From contig NZ_JAHBBK010000005.1 of assembly GCF_018390515.1 (NCBI RefSeq), positions 186,001-250,000 of the forward strand: DNA of 64,000 nucleotides. Direction: 5' to 3'. Made by a program: the position numbers and the translations under genes. The notes under the pieces are model-generated. The model was not told the DNA's origin and ran no database searches. It saw only the letters and a list, made by a program, of their open reading frames with translations. Positions 17,534 to 26,464 of the stretch are shown here, in pieces; position 1 is the stretch's first letter; each line of letters begins with the position of its first letter. This DNA is from Mucilaginibacter sp. Bleaf8 (GTDB lineage Bacteria; Bacteroidota; Bacteroidia; Sphingobacteriales; Sphingobacteriaceae).

Positions 17534-18496
17534 TTAAAACAGCTGCTCAATGATCTGATCTGTTGACAAGCCTTCGGCCTCAGCATGGTAGCTGCGCACA
17601 ATACGGTGCCGCAGAATAGGCTTGGCCACGGCTTGTACATCTTCAATATCCGGCGAGTATTTGCCACTGATTACAGCATGGCACTTGGCACCCAGTACCA
17701 GGTATTGTGATGCACGCGGCCCTGCGCCCCAGTTCAGTAATCTTTTAACCTGCGGGGTAGCCAGCTCGCCCTGTGGCCGCGTTTTGCCTACCAGGCGCAC
17801 GGCATATTCCAGCACATGATCGGTAACGGGTATGTTGCGCACCAATTGCTGAAAGAATACAATCTGTTCTGCATTCAGTACTTTGTTTACCTGTACTTGG
17901 TTTGTAGTGGTGGTGTTTTTAACCACCTGTAGTTCCTCGGCAAAGGTTGGGTAATTTAGGGCTACGTTAAACATAAAGCGGTCTAACTGCGCCTCGGGCA
18001 GCGGGTAAGTACCTTCTTGCTCTATCGGGTTTTGGGTAGCCAGTACAAAGAATGGCTGTTCCAGTTTATGGGTAACGCCTGCCGCTGTAACCGCTTTTTC
18101 CTGCATGGCTTCCAGCAAGGCAGCCTGCGTTTTGGGCGGCGTACGATTGATCTCATCAGCCAAAATAATGTTGGCAAAAATGGGGCCTCGTATAAATTTG
18201 AAATTTCGATCCTCGCCCAATATTTCCGAACCTATAATGTCAGATGGCATCAGGTCGGGCGTAAATTGGACGCGGTTAAAGTTCAGATCAAGCACCTGGG
18301 CTACGGTTTGTACCAGCAGGGTTTTAGCTAAACCAGGTACCCCTACCAGCAAGCAATGCCCGTTACTGAAAATAGAGATCAGCACAGACTTAACTACTTC
18401 ATCCTGCCCGATGATAATCTTTCCTATCTCGGCACGGATGGTATGATAAGCCTGCTTTAAGGCATCAGCTGCTTCAACTTCTGAACGGTATGTCAT
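17534..18496 (-). CDS. MoxR-family AAA+ ATPase
   Basis: 320 residues. Walker A is GVPGLAKT (52-59), Walker B is IILADE (110-115) followed by INRTPPKTQAALLEAM, and sensor 1 is TQNPIEQEGTYPLPEAQLDRF. All are textbook MoxR. Such ATPases act as chaperones that insert cofactors or activate partner proteins, often with VWA-domain partners. No VWA gene is adjacent here; the immediate upstream gene is the SurA-like chaperone, 8 bases away, so they are co-transcribed. The C-terminal lid domain is complete. Confidence 0.92.
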   Translation of the reverse strand: MTYRSEVEAADALKQAYHTIRAEIGKIIIGQDEVVKSVLISIFSNGHCLLVGVPGLAKTLLVQTVAQVLDLNFNRVQFTPDLMPSDIIGSEILGEDRNFKFIRGPIFANIILADEINRTPPKTQAALLEAMQEKAVTAAGVTHKLEQPFFVLATQNPIEQEGTYPLPEAQLDRFMFNVALNYPTFAEELQVVKNTTTTNQVQVNKVLNAEQIVFFQQLVRNIPVTDHVLEYAVRLVGKTRPQGELATPQVKRLLNWGAGPRASQYLVLGAKCHAVISGKYSPDIEDVQAVAKPILRHRIVRSYHAEAEGLSTDQIIEQLF

Positions 18497-18504
18497 AAAC
18501 TCAA

Positions 18505-19884
18505 TTATGGATTGGTTACCTGTGCCGTTGTAGGCTTGGTAACCCAGTCTTTAAGTATATTGCAGGTTTGGAACTCCGGATCGATGCGGATATAAGTATC
18601 TTTCCGCTTTTTCTCAAACCACTCGCTTACCGTACGGTTCAGTTTGTCGGACTGTGCAATTTCTTTCATCCGCGGAAAATCCTGGTTCAGATTAGCCTTG
18701 TGTGCATCCGTTATTGACCGCAGGAAATAAATACGGTAAGATTGTTTACCATCCTGACCGGTAATTAACTGTGGTTTTGAAATACCGCCTACTTTCATTG
18801 TATCAATTACCAGTGCAGTTTGCGGATCCAGTTTATCAGTTGGAATGAAAGTTGAACGTGATTGTACATTCTCCTCATTCATCATCATGCCACCGTTGTA
18901 TTTAGTCTCTTTATCGTCTGAGAAAATTGACGCAGCGGTAGAGAAGTCGATCTTTTTATTTTTGCTTAGCTGGTCATAAACACTATCCGCTTTAGCTTTG
19001 GTACGGTCCAGGCTGGATTGTGTACCTGCCGGAACAATAAGGATATGCCTTGCATGCACCTGCTCGCCCCTACGCTCGATAACCTGCAAAAAGTGGAAAC
19101 CGAATTCACTCTCAAATACAGGTGAAACTTCACCGGCTTTTAGTTTAAAAGCCATTGCGGTAAACTCTTTCACCAGGCCGTTACGGTCTTGAAAACCTAA
19201 ATCGCCACCTTCTGGTGCCGAGCCCGGGTCCTGGGAATATAAGCGCGCCAGGGTACCAAAGTCTTCGCCATTTTTAACACGTTTTAGCAAATCTTCAGCT
19301 TTCTGTTTGTAGTAGGCTTTTTCATCTTTGTTCAGCTTGGGCTGAAATACGATCTGACCAACCTCAACCTCTTTATTGTAGGTACGCAAGCTGTCTTTAG
19401 GTATTGCTTCAAAATAACGTTTAACCTCCTGCGGGGTTACACTTACCTTTTCTGTAATTTTTTGCTGCATACGCTCGGCAATCATTTGCTCTTTGATATC
19501 GGGGCGTATTTCATCTTTGTATTGGATCAATGAGCGGCCTAAAAACTGCTCCAACCGATCCTGACCGCCGGCACGTTGTATGGATGCACGCATACGACGG
19601 TCTATTTGTGCGTCTACATCATCCTCACTTACGGTAACACTATCAATAACTGCCTGCTGTGCCAACAACTTTTGGGTTAACAAGCGTTGCAGTATCACAC
19701 AACGGATATTAGGATCAGGCTGATTACCTGATACCAGGTACTGGGCATATTGCAGCTCAATGTCTGATTGTAGGATTACGCTTCCACCTACCACACCGGC
19801 AATTTTATCCAGCGTTTGTTTTTGCGCATGTGCCGCAGAAAAAGCGATTAAAAGACTAAAAATAACTATTCCGAACTTTCTCAT
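18505..19884 (-). CDS. Periplasmic peptidyl-prolyl isomerase/chaperone, SurA-like
   Basis: 459 residues with a signal peptide (about 1-20, ending AHAQ). A SurA_N-like helical segment (28-150, starting QTLDKIAGVVGGSVILQSDIE) precedes two parvulin domains. The first (~175-275) has VEVGQIVFQP, GGDLGFQDRNGL and the terminal FHFLQVIERR. The second (~278-385) begins HARHILIV and has NGGMM in place of the usual glycine-rich strand. By family knowledge it helps outer-membrane proteins fold. It shares a transcript with moxR. Confidence 0.88.
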   Translation of the reverse strand: MRKFGIVIFSLLIAFSAAHAQKQTLDKIAGVVGGSVILQSDIELQYAQYLVSGNQPDPNIRCVILQRLLTQKLLAQQAVIDSVTVSEDDVDAQIDRRMRASIQRAGGQDRLEQFLGRSLIQYKDEIRPDIKEQMIAERMQQKITEKVSVTPQEVKRYFEAIPKDSLRTYNKEVEVGQIVFQPKLNKDEKAYYKQKAEDLLKRVKNGEDFGTLARLYSQDPGSAPEGGDLGFQDRNGLVKEFTAMAFKLKAGEVSPVFESEFGFHFLQVIERRGEQVHARHILIVPAGTQSSLDRTKAKADSVYDQLSKNKKIDFSTAASIFSDDKETKYNGGMMMNEENVQSRSTFIPTDKLDPQTALVIDTMKVGGISKPQLITGQDGKQSYRIYFLRSITDAHKANLNQDFPRMKEIAQSDKLNRTVSEWFEKKRKDTYIRIDPEFQTCNILKDWVTKPTTAQVTNP

Positions 19885-20043
19885 TTATTATCGTATAACA
19901 CTCGTTTATTTACCCGGGATAACTGCCCGAAATAAACCTCCGAATTTCGTAAAATTTCCTGAATTTCAGCGGCATAATAATGTCATTAATTGTTACCGCG
20001 CATAATTGTGCTAATATCCCCATAAAGGCTCACATGGTTTAGC

Positions 20044-20051
20044 TATTTTTG
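20044..20051 (+). promoter_or_regulatory. Candidate -7 element before the 20067 gene
   Basis: TATTTTTG matches TAnnTTTG. It overlaps an in-frame TTG at 20049, which argues against that TTG as start codon and favours the GTG at 20067. Confidence 0.45.
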
Positions 20052-20066
20052 TTAAAATTTGTTAAA

Positions 20067-20675
20067 GTGAACCCCGAGAACGCCATTGCTGCCTTACGCT
20101 ACCTGCTACAGGATGATATTTACCTGCTGAATGCCGATAAAGAGCAGCTCCGTAACCCCAAGCCAGCAGCACCCGTAGTACCGGAACCAGAGCCTGCCGC
20201 ATCAACAGCTCCTGCACCTCAACGGGCTGAACCACCGGTTACAGCAACCCAACCAGTATCAGAGCCAGAGGTGATTGCCATTAAAACGCCAAAGCGGGAG
20301 TTCAAGTATTTGGGTAGCAATAAAAAGCACTTCTTGGTTATTTGCCATTACCCGCAGGAGCAATTTATGGCCGATGCGCATCTGAAGGCACTCGAAAGCA
20401 CATTAAGCCGTATTTCTTTTACGCAGGATGATATTGCCTTACTCAACATCGCCACCTGTGCTGGTACCGACTTTAAACAACTGACCAGCTTTTTCAGTCC
20501 GGAGAAGCTATTGATATTAGGTGCGCAAGCCCGGCCTGCCAACTTTCCGGAGGTGGCGCTAAATGCCGTACAAACTATAAATGACTGCATAGCCTTGTAT
20601 ACTTTTGGTTTTGACGAAATGATGGGCCATAAGGAAAACACCAAAGCATTCTGGAACCAGATAAAAACTTTTTAA
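20067..20675 (+). CDS. Conserved hypothetical, possibly a DNA polymerase III psi (HolD)-like protein
   Basis: 202 residues from the GTG at 20067. A TTG at 20049 would add 6 residues but lies inside a promoter element. A short N-terminal motif (AALRYLLQDDIYLL) is followed by a Pro/Ala/Glu-rich linker (~35-75), then a compact C-terminal domain. That domain's pattern of buried strand (FLVICHYP), helix, FTQDDIALLNIA, a strand LLILGAQ and the terminal AFWNQIKTF resembles the layout of HolD psi, which ends in a similar Trp-Gln-containing helix. This is pattern similarity only. It lies one base before rdgB and is co-transcribed with it. Confidence 0.6.
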   Translation: MNPENAIAALRYLLQDDIYLLNADKEQLRNPKPAAPVVPEPEPAASTAPAPQRAEPPVTATQPVSEPEVIAIKTPKREFKYLGSNKKHFLVICHYPQEQFMADAHLKALESTLSRISFTQDDIALLNIATCAGTDFKQLTSFFSPEKLLILGAQARPANFPEVALNAVQTINDCIALYTFGFDEMMGHKENTKAFWNQIKTF

Positions 20676-20676
20676 T

Positions 20677-21264
20677 ATGCCCAACCCACTTGTTTTTGCC
20701 ACACACAACAACCATAAACTGCAGGAAGTGGCTGCCAAAACCGGCAGCCAGCTTCAGCTGCTAAGCTTAACCGATATTGGCTGTATGGAAGATATACCTG
20801 AAACAGGTACTACTTTCCAGGAAAATGCTTCTATTAAAAGCCATTATGTTTTTGACAGATATAAGGTAAACTGCTTTGCCGACGACAGCGGCCTTGAGAT
20901 AGAGGCACTGAACAATGAGCCGGGCGTATACTCTGCCCGTTATGCAGGCGAGCACGGCAACCACGAGGCCAACATCAATAAAGTACTAACTAACCTGAAC
21001 GGGGTCACCAACCGCAAAGCGCGTTTCCGTACAGTGATATCACTGCTATGGAACGGGGAAGAGCACTTTTTTGACGGCACGGTAAACGGAACTATCCGCA
21101 CCGAACGCGTAGGTGCACAAGGCTTTGGTTACGACCCGATTTTTGAGCCCGAGGGGTACGACATTACTTTTGCCGAAATGAGCATGGAGCAAAAGAACAG
21201 TATCAGTCACCGTGCTATTGCCATGGAAAAGCTGATCGACTTTTTAAACGGTAAACAAGCTTAA
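20677..21264 (+). CDS. rdgB: XTP/dITP pyrophosphatase (HAM1/RdgB)
   Basis: 195 residues. This nucleotide-pool sanitising enzyme hydrolyses dITP, XTP and ITP to the monophosphates. Key motifs are LVFATHNNHKLQEV (nucleotide site, residues 4-17), CFADDSGLEIEALNNEPGVYSARYAG (active site, Asp catalytic), QGFGYDPIFEPEGYD and SHRAIAMEKL. Length is normal. Its start is one base after the upstream stop codon. Confidence 0.95.
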   Translation: MPNPLVFATHNNHKLQEVAAKTGSQLQLLSLTDIGCMEDIPETGTTFQENASIKSHYVFDRYKVNCFADDSGLEIEALNNEPGVYSARYAGEHGNHEANINKVLTNLNGVTNRKARFRTVISLLWNGEEHFFDGTVNGTIRTERVGAQGFGYDPIFEPEGYDITFAEMSMEQKNSISHRAIAMEKLIDFLNGKQA

Positions 21265-21269
21265 TAAAA

Positions 21270-21307
21270 CCCAAAAGAGGTGAGCGATACACTTACCTCT
21301 TTTTGGG
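21270..21307. terminator. Convergent terminator of rdgB and GH9 genes
   Basis: CCCAAAAGAGGT pairs with ACCTCTTTTTGGG around a 13-base loop. It overlaps the last codons of the GH9 gene, and its A/T-rich arms could serve either strand. Confidence 0.6.
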
Positions 21308-23089
21308 TACCGCATATTTGCTACGATACTGCAAGGCCTCCATAGCATTGGCCAGGTATACCAGCGGTGCGTTCCAGTTGATAGCTATTTCATTCACGGC
21401 ATAAGCCCGGTCATCATCCACAAAAGCCTGATTGGGAACTAAAGATGGCAAAGCAATGCCGTCTTGCCGGCCGGGGTTTGGCCCGCCCGATAATAACCCG
21501 GGAACAGGCGGCACTATACCATCAGCCACCGATGGCCGGTGATGCGGGTGCATTACGGGCTTGCTACCCAAGCCGGTAATAAAGCAATAACCCGTTCCAT
21601 TTCTCCCCAGCAAATAATCTAAATTACTTAAAGCAGCATTCAGGTATTGCGGCTTGTTGGTGAACAAATAAGCCTGCACCAAAGCCACGCCTTGGTTGGC
21701 TGCCTCCGAGCTGCTTCCCCAACCATAATTGCGCGCCGACCGCCCCATTACTGTTTGATAAGCCGGTAAGGTAGCCGGATTAGTCAAACTATCTGCAAAG
21801 GCCAGCATCTGCTTGGTTAGTGTAGACATTGCAGCTTTACCGGCCAGTGTAAGCCTATTCCGGTTTCGCAGCAGGCTGTAGTAGCCCAGCATACGTACCT
21901 GCCCCCAATTGGGTATCGATAATTTTATTTTATCACCCAATGGTACTTTATTCAAGTACCGGTCATCCTGCATGGTTATGTACATTTCGGCCGCGGCCCA
22001 GTCAAACTCATCAGCTACCTGCTGGTCGCCGTAGGTACCGGTAACTACTTCAGGTTTAAAGGCGGCGTTCATGGCCGTTTGGTCATAAATCACTTTAGGA
22101 TTAGCTTGCGCCCATTGCCATGCCTTTAACGCTGCTTTCCGGCATGAATCACCTAAACCGGGTAACTCCCGCTTGTAACGCTTCATTACCCGGCTGGCCT
22201 GCGCCATTACGGCGGTGAAATCGAGCGTTGCGGCAGTACTTTTCTGTACTACATAGCGCGGTTCCTTTGCATCATCGGGCATAACCATGCCATCAAAGCG
22301 GGCGTTGGTAAGTTTATGGTATACCCCGCCATCAGCCGGATCCTGCATGGTTAGCATCCACCGGAGGTTCCATAATATTTCATCCAGCATGTCGGGTACT
22401 TTATTGCTGCTTTCAGGAATATTCAGTTTTACAGTGGATATATAGTCAGGGAAATCTTCGCAAACTGACAGCAGGGTAGCCATACTGATACCGCTGTTTA
22501 CAATATACTTGTTGTAATCACCGGCATCATACCATCCGCGTGATGAAGATATAAACGTACCTGCAGGCCGAGTGGCACTTGCTGCCGATGGATGAACCAG
22601 CACCTGATTATCGGGGTGCCCTGCCGGGCGATGCCATTGGCCGGCGTACTTTTCGGGCAAGGCAATGGATGCACGCTGGTAATAAAACGCTTTTATGCTG
22701 GCCGTTGCTACAGGCTGGTGGATGCAATTGCGCACTTCAAAGGTATAAGAATAACCTATACCTGGAACTTGTAGAACATACTTACCGGGTTGCTGCAAGG
22801 CAGTAAAGTTGGCCACATAAACGGCTTTGCCGGACAGATCCGGCTTGGCCGAAGGCCGCAGTTGTCCCGTAAATACCTTTTTATGATCGGCCGTTTCAAT
22901 GGTAAATTGCTGTGCTTTGTTTGTAAGTACAATAGCCACTTTTGACGCATGCGGGTAAAAGCCCATTTGGTTTAAACGGATACTATCTGCTCCAGCGCCC
23001 GGTGGAGTTTGTGCACAACTCATGCTGCTTGCGGCAGCCAACAAGCCTAACCCGGAAATTAATCGCTTAATAATATTAGCCGTTACCAT
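21293..23089 (-). CDS. Glycoside hydrolase family 9 (endo/exo-glucanase type)
   Basis: 598 residues with signal peptide (1-26; the Cys after SSMS could be lipidated, but the lipobox is poor). An N-terminal Ig-like CelD_N domain starts IRLNQMGFYPHASKVAIV (37-54). The (alpha/alpha)6 barrel follows: SSRGWYDAGDYNKY holds Asp188 and Asp191 (catalytic base pair), PHHRPS is the substrate motif, and AVNEIAINWNAP holds the acid Glu567. GH9 enzymes cut beta-1,4 glucans or related chains, and Ig-GH9 forms include exo-acting glucosidases. It is separated from the GH2 gene by a terminator. Confidence 0.92.
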   Translation of the reverse strand: MVTANIIKRLISGLGLLAAASSMSCAQTPPGAGADSIRLNQMGFYPHASKVAIVLTNKAQQFTIETADHKKVFTGQLRPSAKPDLSGKAVYVANFTALQQPGKYVLQVPGIGYSYTFEVRNCIHQPVATASIKAFYYQRASIALPEKYAGQWHRPAGHPDNQVLVHPSAASATRPAGTFISSSRGWYDAGDYNKYIVNSGISMATLLSVCEDFPDYISTVKLNIPESSNKVPDMLDEILWNLRWMLTMQDPADGGVYHKLTNARFDGMVMPDDAKEPRYVVQKSTAATLDFTAVMAQASRVMKRYKRELPGLGDSCRKAALKAWQWAQANPKVIYDQTAMNAAFKPEVVTGTYGDQQVADEFDWAAAEMYITMQDDRYLNKVPLGDKIKLSIPNWGQVRMLGYYSLLRNRNRLTLAGKAAMSTLTKQMLAFADSLTNPATLPAYQTVMGRSARNYGWGSSSEAANQGVALVQAYLFTNKPQYLNAALSNLDYLLGRNGTGYCFITGLGSKPVMHPHHRPSVADGIVPPVPGLLSGGPNPGRQDGIALPSLVPNQAFVDDDRAYAVNEIAINWNAPLVYLANAMEALQYRSKYAVPKKR

Positions 23090-23136
23090 ACAATTCAGCT
23101 ATTTAGTGTTGTGAATGTTTAAGAATTGCCTTTCAT

Positions 23137-23177
23137 AAAAAAGGGAGCCAATGTATAGTATTCATCGGCTCCCTTTT
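23137..23177 (-). terminator. Terminator of the GH2 gene
   Basis: On the minus strand AAAAGGGAGCC pairs with GGCTCCCTTTT across a 17-base loop and runs into a T tract, 23 bases after the GH2 stop. Confidence 0.82.
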
Positions 23178-23199
23178 AGCTTTGCATTAGCGAATGCGG

Positions 23200-25989
23200 T
23201 TATTTACCAGATAGGGTTACGCTTTGTTTGCGCACATTCCAGCCTTCAACAGTAATGGTTGGTGCACCACCAGTTAGCTTAGCTACAGGTGCACTTACCG
23301 AAACGGTTGCACTTTCATTAGGTGCCAGTGTAATATAGCTGGCACTCCAGTAACTTGGCCTAATCTCGTCGTTATTTACCAGCAATTGCGGGCGAACAAA
23401 GAAGGCAACCTGGCTGCTTTTGTTAGTGATTTGCAGCGTCCACTTGTTTTCTGTTTTACCTTTTTCTGTTTTTACCAATGTAGTTTGCAATTGCGCATTC
23501 GGCATGCTGCTCAAAGAGGTATAATCATTACCCGGCGCCATCCAGTAAGCATTGCGCGATATAACTTTACCTTTGGTGTCTTTAATATTTAACACCACCA
23601 GGCTCAGTTCTTTCAATGGTTTTAAAACGTAGGCCATTGGTATTACTTCTTTTACACCCTCATCGCTCAGGTTGGCAGTTGCCATTTGATGAAACAGCTG
23701 TTTGCCTTTGGTATTATACACATCAGCCTGCAGCATTAAGGTGCCGGTTGGTGCATGGGTACGGTTTAGCACAGCCACGGTCGAATCATTTTGATTGAAC
23801 TGGATGTGGATAGGCTCAACCGCATTTTGCATGGCGTAAAAACCGGCATTTGGTTGCAAATACCAATCGTATATCTGCCATATCACGCTTGGGAAAGCGG
23901 CATTCAGTTTCCACAGCATTACACCGCCGGTTTCCGTGAGCTTATGCCCGGCCGATTCAAATATGGCCTGGTAGCCAGCAGCGTTCATCAGCTGCATTTT
24001 GTTTGAAAAATCTACTCGGCTTTTAGGTTTACCATAGCGGTCTACCATGTCTTTATAGTACTCATCGTACTTACCGGCGCCGGTAGCGGCATCATGGTAG
24101 CCCCACATGTTGTTGAGCGGGTACGGCAGTTTCTGATCCCAGGTAGTATCCGGAATATTTTTAGCCAGCGTGTTGTAAGGCGGCTGCGATGGAATACCAG
24201 TTTCATCTTTAAACACCCAATCTTTACCGGCATCTGCTAATTTATAATACTCTTTAGGATCTTTCCAGGCATAAGGGCCGCCGCTGTAAACGCCGCTCGG
24301 CAAGTTATCAGGCCATGAACCCTGCCAGCCTGCAGGCAATTTAGCAAAGCCCGATGAGCTTGGAATAAACGGCCGCGTACCATCCAATTGGATCACATTG
24401 TTGCGCATGGCATCATATAATTCTTTACGGGCATGACCTTCGTTACCACCCGTCCACACCAGTAAGCTTGGGTGATTGCGGATGCGGTAAATGGTTCTGA
24501 TCACGTTCTTGGTAAAGATGTTGCCTTCCAGCGGGTAATCAGGCGAACCTTTGAACTCGCCCTGGGTATCACCGGTGATCCAGAAGTCAGACCACACCAT
24601 CAACCCGTATTTATCGCAGGCATTCCAGAAATGATCAGGCGGAGTAACGCCACCACCCCATATCCGCACCAGGTTTACGTTGGCATTACGGCACAAGTGT
24701 AGTTCGTAATCATAACGGGCCGAATCGCGGTTTACCATCATATCAGGCACCCAGGCACCGCCATTCAAATGCACACGCTTGCCGTTCACAAAAAACTCGC
24801 GGCGGGTAAAGCCATTTACATCAGTTGCTTTGGTGCTTACGGTACGCACGCCAAACACAAAAGTGGTATCATCCATTACTTGCTTGCCGCTGGCATATTG
24901 TAAACGGATACGATACAGATTTGCCTTGCCATAGCCGTTAGGCCACCATAATTTGGGATTACGCAGATAGAGTTCGCTTACTTGTGCCGGGGTCAGGTTT
25001 ACATCTTTGGCTTCTCCGGCTTTTACCGATACATTGCGGGTAAACTGCACAGCCGAGCCGGCAAAGTTTTCGGGCTTAATGCTTACTGTTAATTTACCGT
25101 TGGCAGCGGCAGCGCTATGGTTAGCTAAAATCAAGTTCAGTTTTACACTGGCGGTGCTGGTATCGGGCAAAGCCAATTCGGTTGCCAGTTTGGGCCGGCT
25201 AATGGTTACGCCACCTGTAGTGCGTAAAAATACCGGCTGCCAGATACCCATATTCCTATCGCGCACGGGCGGCATCCAATCCCACCCTACCGAACAAAGC
25301 ATGGTTACGTTTTTACCAATATCGCCGGTGGGGCCACCATTCAAATAAAAAGGCCCCATCGCTTCCAACTGCTCCTTATCGGGCAGGCCGGGATAATCAA
25401 GCGGGAATATCTTTACGGCCAGCGTATTTACACCGCCCGGAACAATTTGCTTACTAACCTGCAGGTTATAATCGGCAAACATACCGGCCATCTGGGTGGA
25501 GTCGGCAATACGCTTGCCGTTCAGCCATACCTCGGCACGGTAGTTAATACCTTTAAAGATGAGCTGAAAAGTTTTGCCTTTATCACCCGCCGGAACATTA
25601 AAAGTGGTGCGGTACCAGTAGGGCTTTTTCCATGGATTTACCTTGCCTGGTAAATGACTGTATTTATCCAGATCATATTGCTTGTTGAACTCATCTGACG
25701 CATCGGGGATGCGCATGTTGTTCAGCGCTTGGTAGGGGTCGGGGTAAACTTTATTAGCTACCAGTCCAGTTAATACCGTAGAGGGCACCCGCACCGGGTA
25801 CCATTTGGCAGTACCATGATAGGTATTACCCGATAATTCTTTACCACTTTCCTTAACTATTGCCGACGATTGCAGCTGGAACCGGGTAAGCTGTACTTGC
25901 TTTACAGCAGCTGTTTGCGCTTTTAACGCTGCAGGCATGCCTACAACGCTTAATGCCACCAACGCAGCCGAACTTAGAAGTTTTCTCAT
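23200..25989 (-). CDS. Glycoside hydrolase family 2 (beta-mannosidase / exo-beta-glucosaminidase subgroup)
   Basis: 929 residues with signal peptide (1-25). Domain order: jelly-roll sugar-binding domain (~45-250, KPYWYRTTFNVPAG and RAEVWLNGKRI), Ig-like (~265-390), TIM barrel (~395-690) and C-terminal beta domains. VWTGGNEGH holds the acid/base Glu517, and VFKDETGIP holds the likely nucleophile Glu596. The overall plan resembles the CsxA/plant endo-beta-mannosidase subgroup, but the acid/base is GNE, as in mannosidases, not the GSD of exo-glucosaminidase. Substrate therefore more likely a beta-mannoside. It is periplasmic or surface-exposed. Upstream lies a 475-base gap with a separate microgene. 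Confidence 0.87.
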   Translation of the reverse strand: MRKLLSSAALVALSVVGMPAALKAQTAAVKQVQLTRFQLQSSAIVKESGKELSGNTYHGTAKWYPVRVPSTVLTGLVANKVYPDPYQALNNMRIPDASDEFNKQYDLDKYSHLPGKVNPWKKPYWYRTTFNVPAGDKGKTFQLIFKGINYRAEVWLNGKRIADSTQMAGMFADYNLQVSKQIVPGGVNTLAVKIFPLDYPGLPDKEQLEAMGPFYLNGGPTGDIGKNVTMLCSVGWDWMPPVRDRNMGIWQPVFLRTTGGVTISRPKLATELALPDTSTASVKLNLILANHSAAAANGKLTVSIKPENFAGSAVQFTRNVSVKAGEAKDVNLTPAQVSELYLRNPKLWWPNGYGKANLYRIRLQYASGKQVMDDTTFVFGVRTVSTKATDVNGFTRREFFVNGKRVHLNGGAWVPDMMVNRDSARYDYELHLCRNANVNLVRIWGGGVTPPDHFWNACDKYGLMVWSDFWITGDTQGEFKGSPDYPLEGNIFTKNVIRTIYRIRNHPSLLVWTGGNEGHARKELYDAMRNNVIQLDGTRPFIPSSSGFAKLPAGWQGSWPDNLPSGVYSGGPYAWKDPKEYYKLADAGKDWVFKDETGIPSQPPYNTLAKNIPDTTWDQKLPYPLNNMWGYHDAATGAGKYDEYYKDMVDRYGKPKSRVDFSNKMQLMNAAGYQAIFESAGHKLTETGGVMLWKLNAAFPSVIWQIYDWYLQPNAGFYAMQNAVEPIHIQFNQNDSTVAVLNRTHAPTGTLMLQADVYNTKGKQLFHQMATANLSDEGVKEVIPMAYVLKPLKELSLVVLNIKDTKGKVISRNAYWMAPGNDYTSLSSMPNAQLQTTLVKTEKGKTENKWTLQITNKSSQVAFFVRPQLLVNNDEIRPSYWSASYITLAPNESATVSVSAPVAKLTGGAPTITVEGWNVRKQSVTLSGK

Positions 25990-26135
25990 AAACTAATATA
26001 ATGTTATACAGATGTATAGATGTTGCTAACCTAATACTTTTTCCTGAAGCTATATTAATTGAATATGTTTTTAGCCCCTTGTATTTTTAATGCTTTTGCT
26101 GATACTTTTTTACCAAGTTCAGTAAGCTGCTTTAA

Positions 26136-26143
26136 CAAACTTA
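26136..26143 (-). promoter_or_regulatory. Candidate -7 element for the GH2 gene
   Basis: The minus strand reads TAAGTTTG, matching TAnnTTTG, about 147 bases upstream of the GH2 ATG. A TTG box lies 23 bases further upstream (26167-26169), slightly long spacing. Confidence 0.4.
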
Positions 26144-26216
26144 TATCTTAACTACGGCCATTATAACAAGGCTAAACCAAAATCAGTAATTATAAATCGA
26201 ATTATTTTTTAAATGT

Positions 26217-26324
26217 ATGAAGAATAATATTCCGGGCGCTGCTTATTTCGTGCCATCAATTTACCAGGCGGCTTACCGCCTAATTGATGTGCTTTGCCAC
26301 TATTATCATACATACCAAGAATGA
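26217..26324 (+). CDS. Candidate 35-residue microprotein
   Basis: A short ORF from ATG at 26217 to TGA at 26324. It starts MKNNIPGAAYFVPSIYQAAY and continues RLIDVLCHYYHTYQE. The composition is protein-like (five Tyr, mixed polar and hydrophobic, no low complexity), and the upstream stretch is AT-rich like other start regions here. A rho-independent terminator on the same strand at 26372 has no other gene to serve, since the preceding gene points the other way. The C-terminal two thirds look amphipathic and helical. I do not recognise the family. No promoter consensus was found upstream. Alternatively the transcript could be a small RNA. Confidence 0.5.
   Translation: MKNNIPGAAYFVPSIYQAAYRLIDVLCHYYHTYQE
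26254..26289. other. Interrupted inverted repeat inside the microprotein ORF
   Basis: CATCAATT...AATTGATG (8 bp) encloses AGGCGG...CCGCCT (6 bp) with a 4-base bulge and 4-base loop. It falls within the 35-codon ORF, so the RNA can fold into a stable hairpin over the coding sequence. Confidence 0.6.
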
Positions 26325-26371
26325 CAAGCGTTAACACTCAAAATATAATTGCTACACCACCGAATGCAACG

Positions 26372-26405
26372 AAGCCCTTTTGCTACTGGCAAAAGGGCTT
26401 TTTAT
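26372..26405 (+). terminator. Rho-independent terminator with no annotated + strand gene before it
   Basis: AAGCCCTTTTGC pairs with GCAAAAGGGCTT around a 5-base loop and is followed by TTTATTTT on the + strand. The only + strand candidate upstream is the microprotein ORF ending at 26324. Confidence 0.85.
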
Positions 26406-26464
26406 TTTAAGGGCAAACCAAAAATGCTGAACTTAGCAGTTTATTAAGCATAACCCTACAAAAA

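Noticed and set aside
26064..26150. 28-codon ORF upstream of the microprotein candidate
   Set aside because: Mostly low-complexity translation of an AT-rich stretch, overlapping the GH2 promoter element; much less convincing than the 35-codon ORF.
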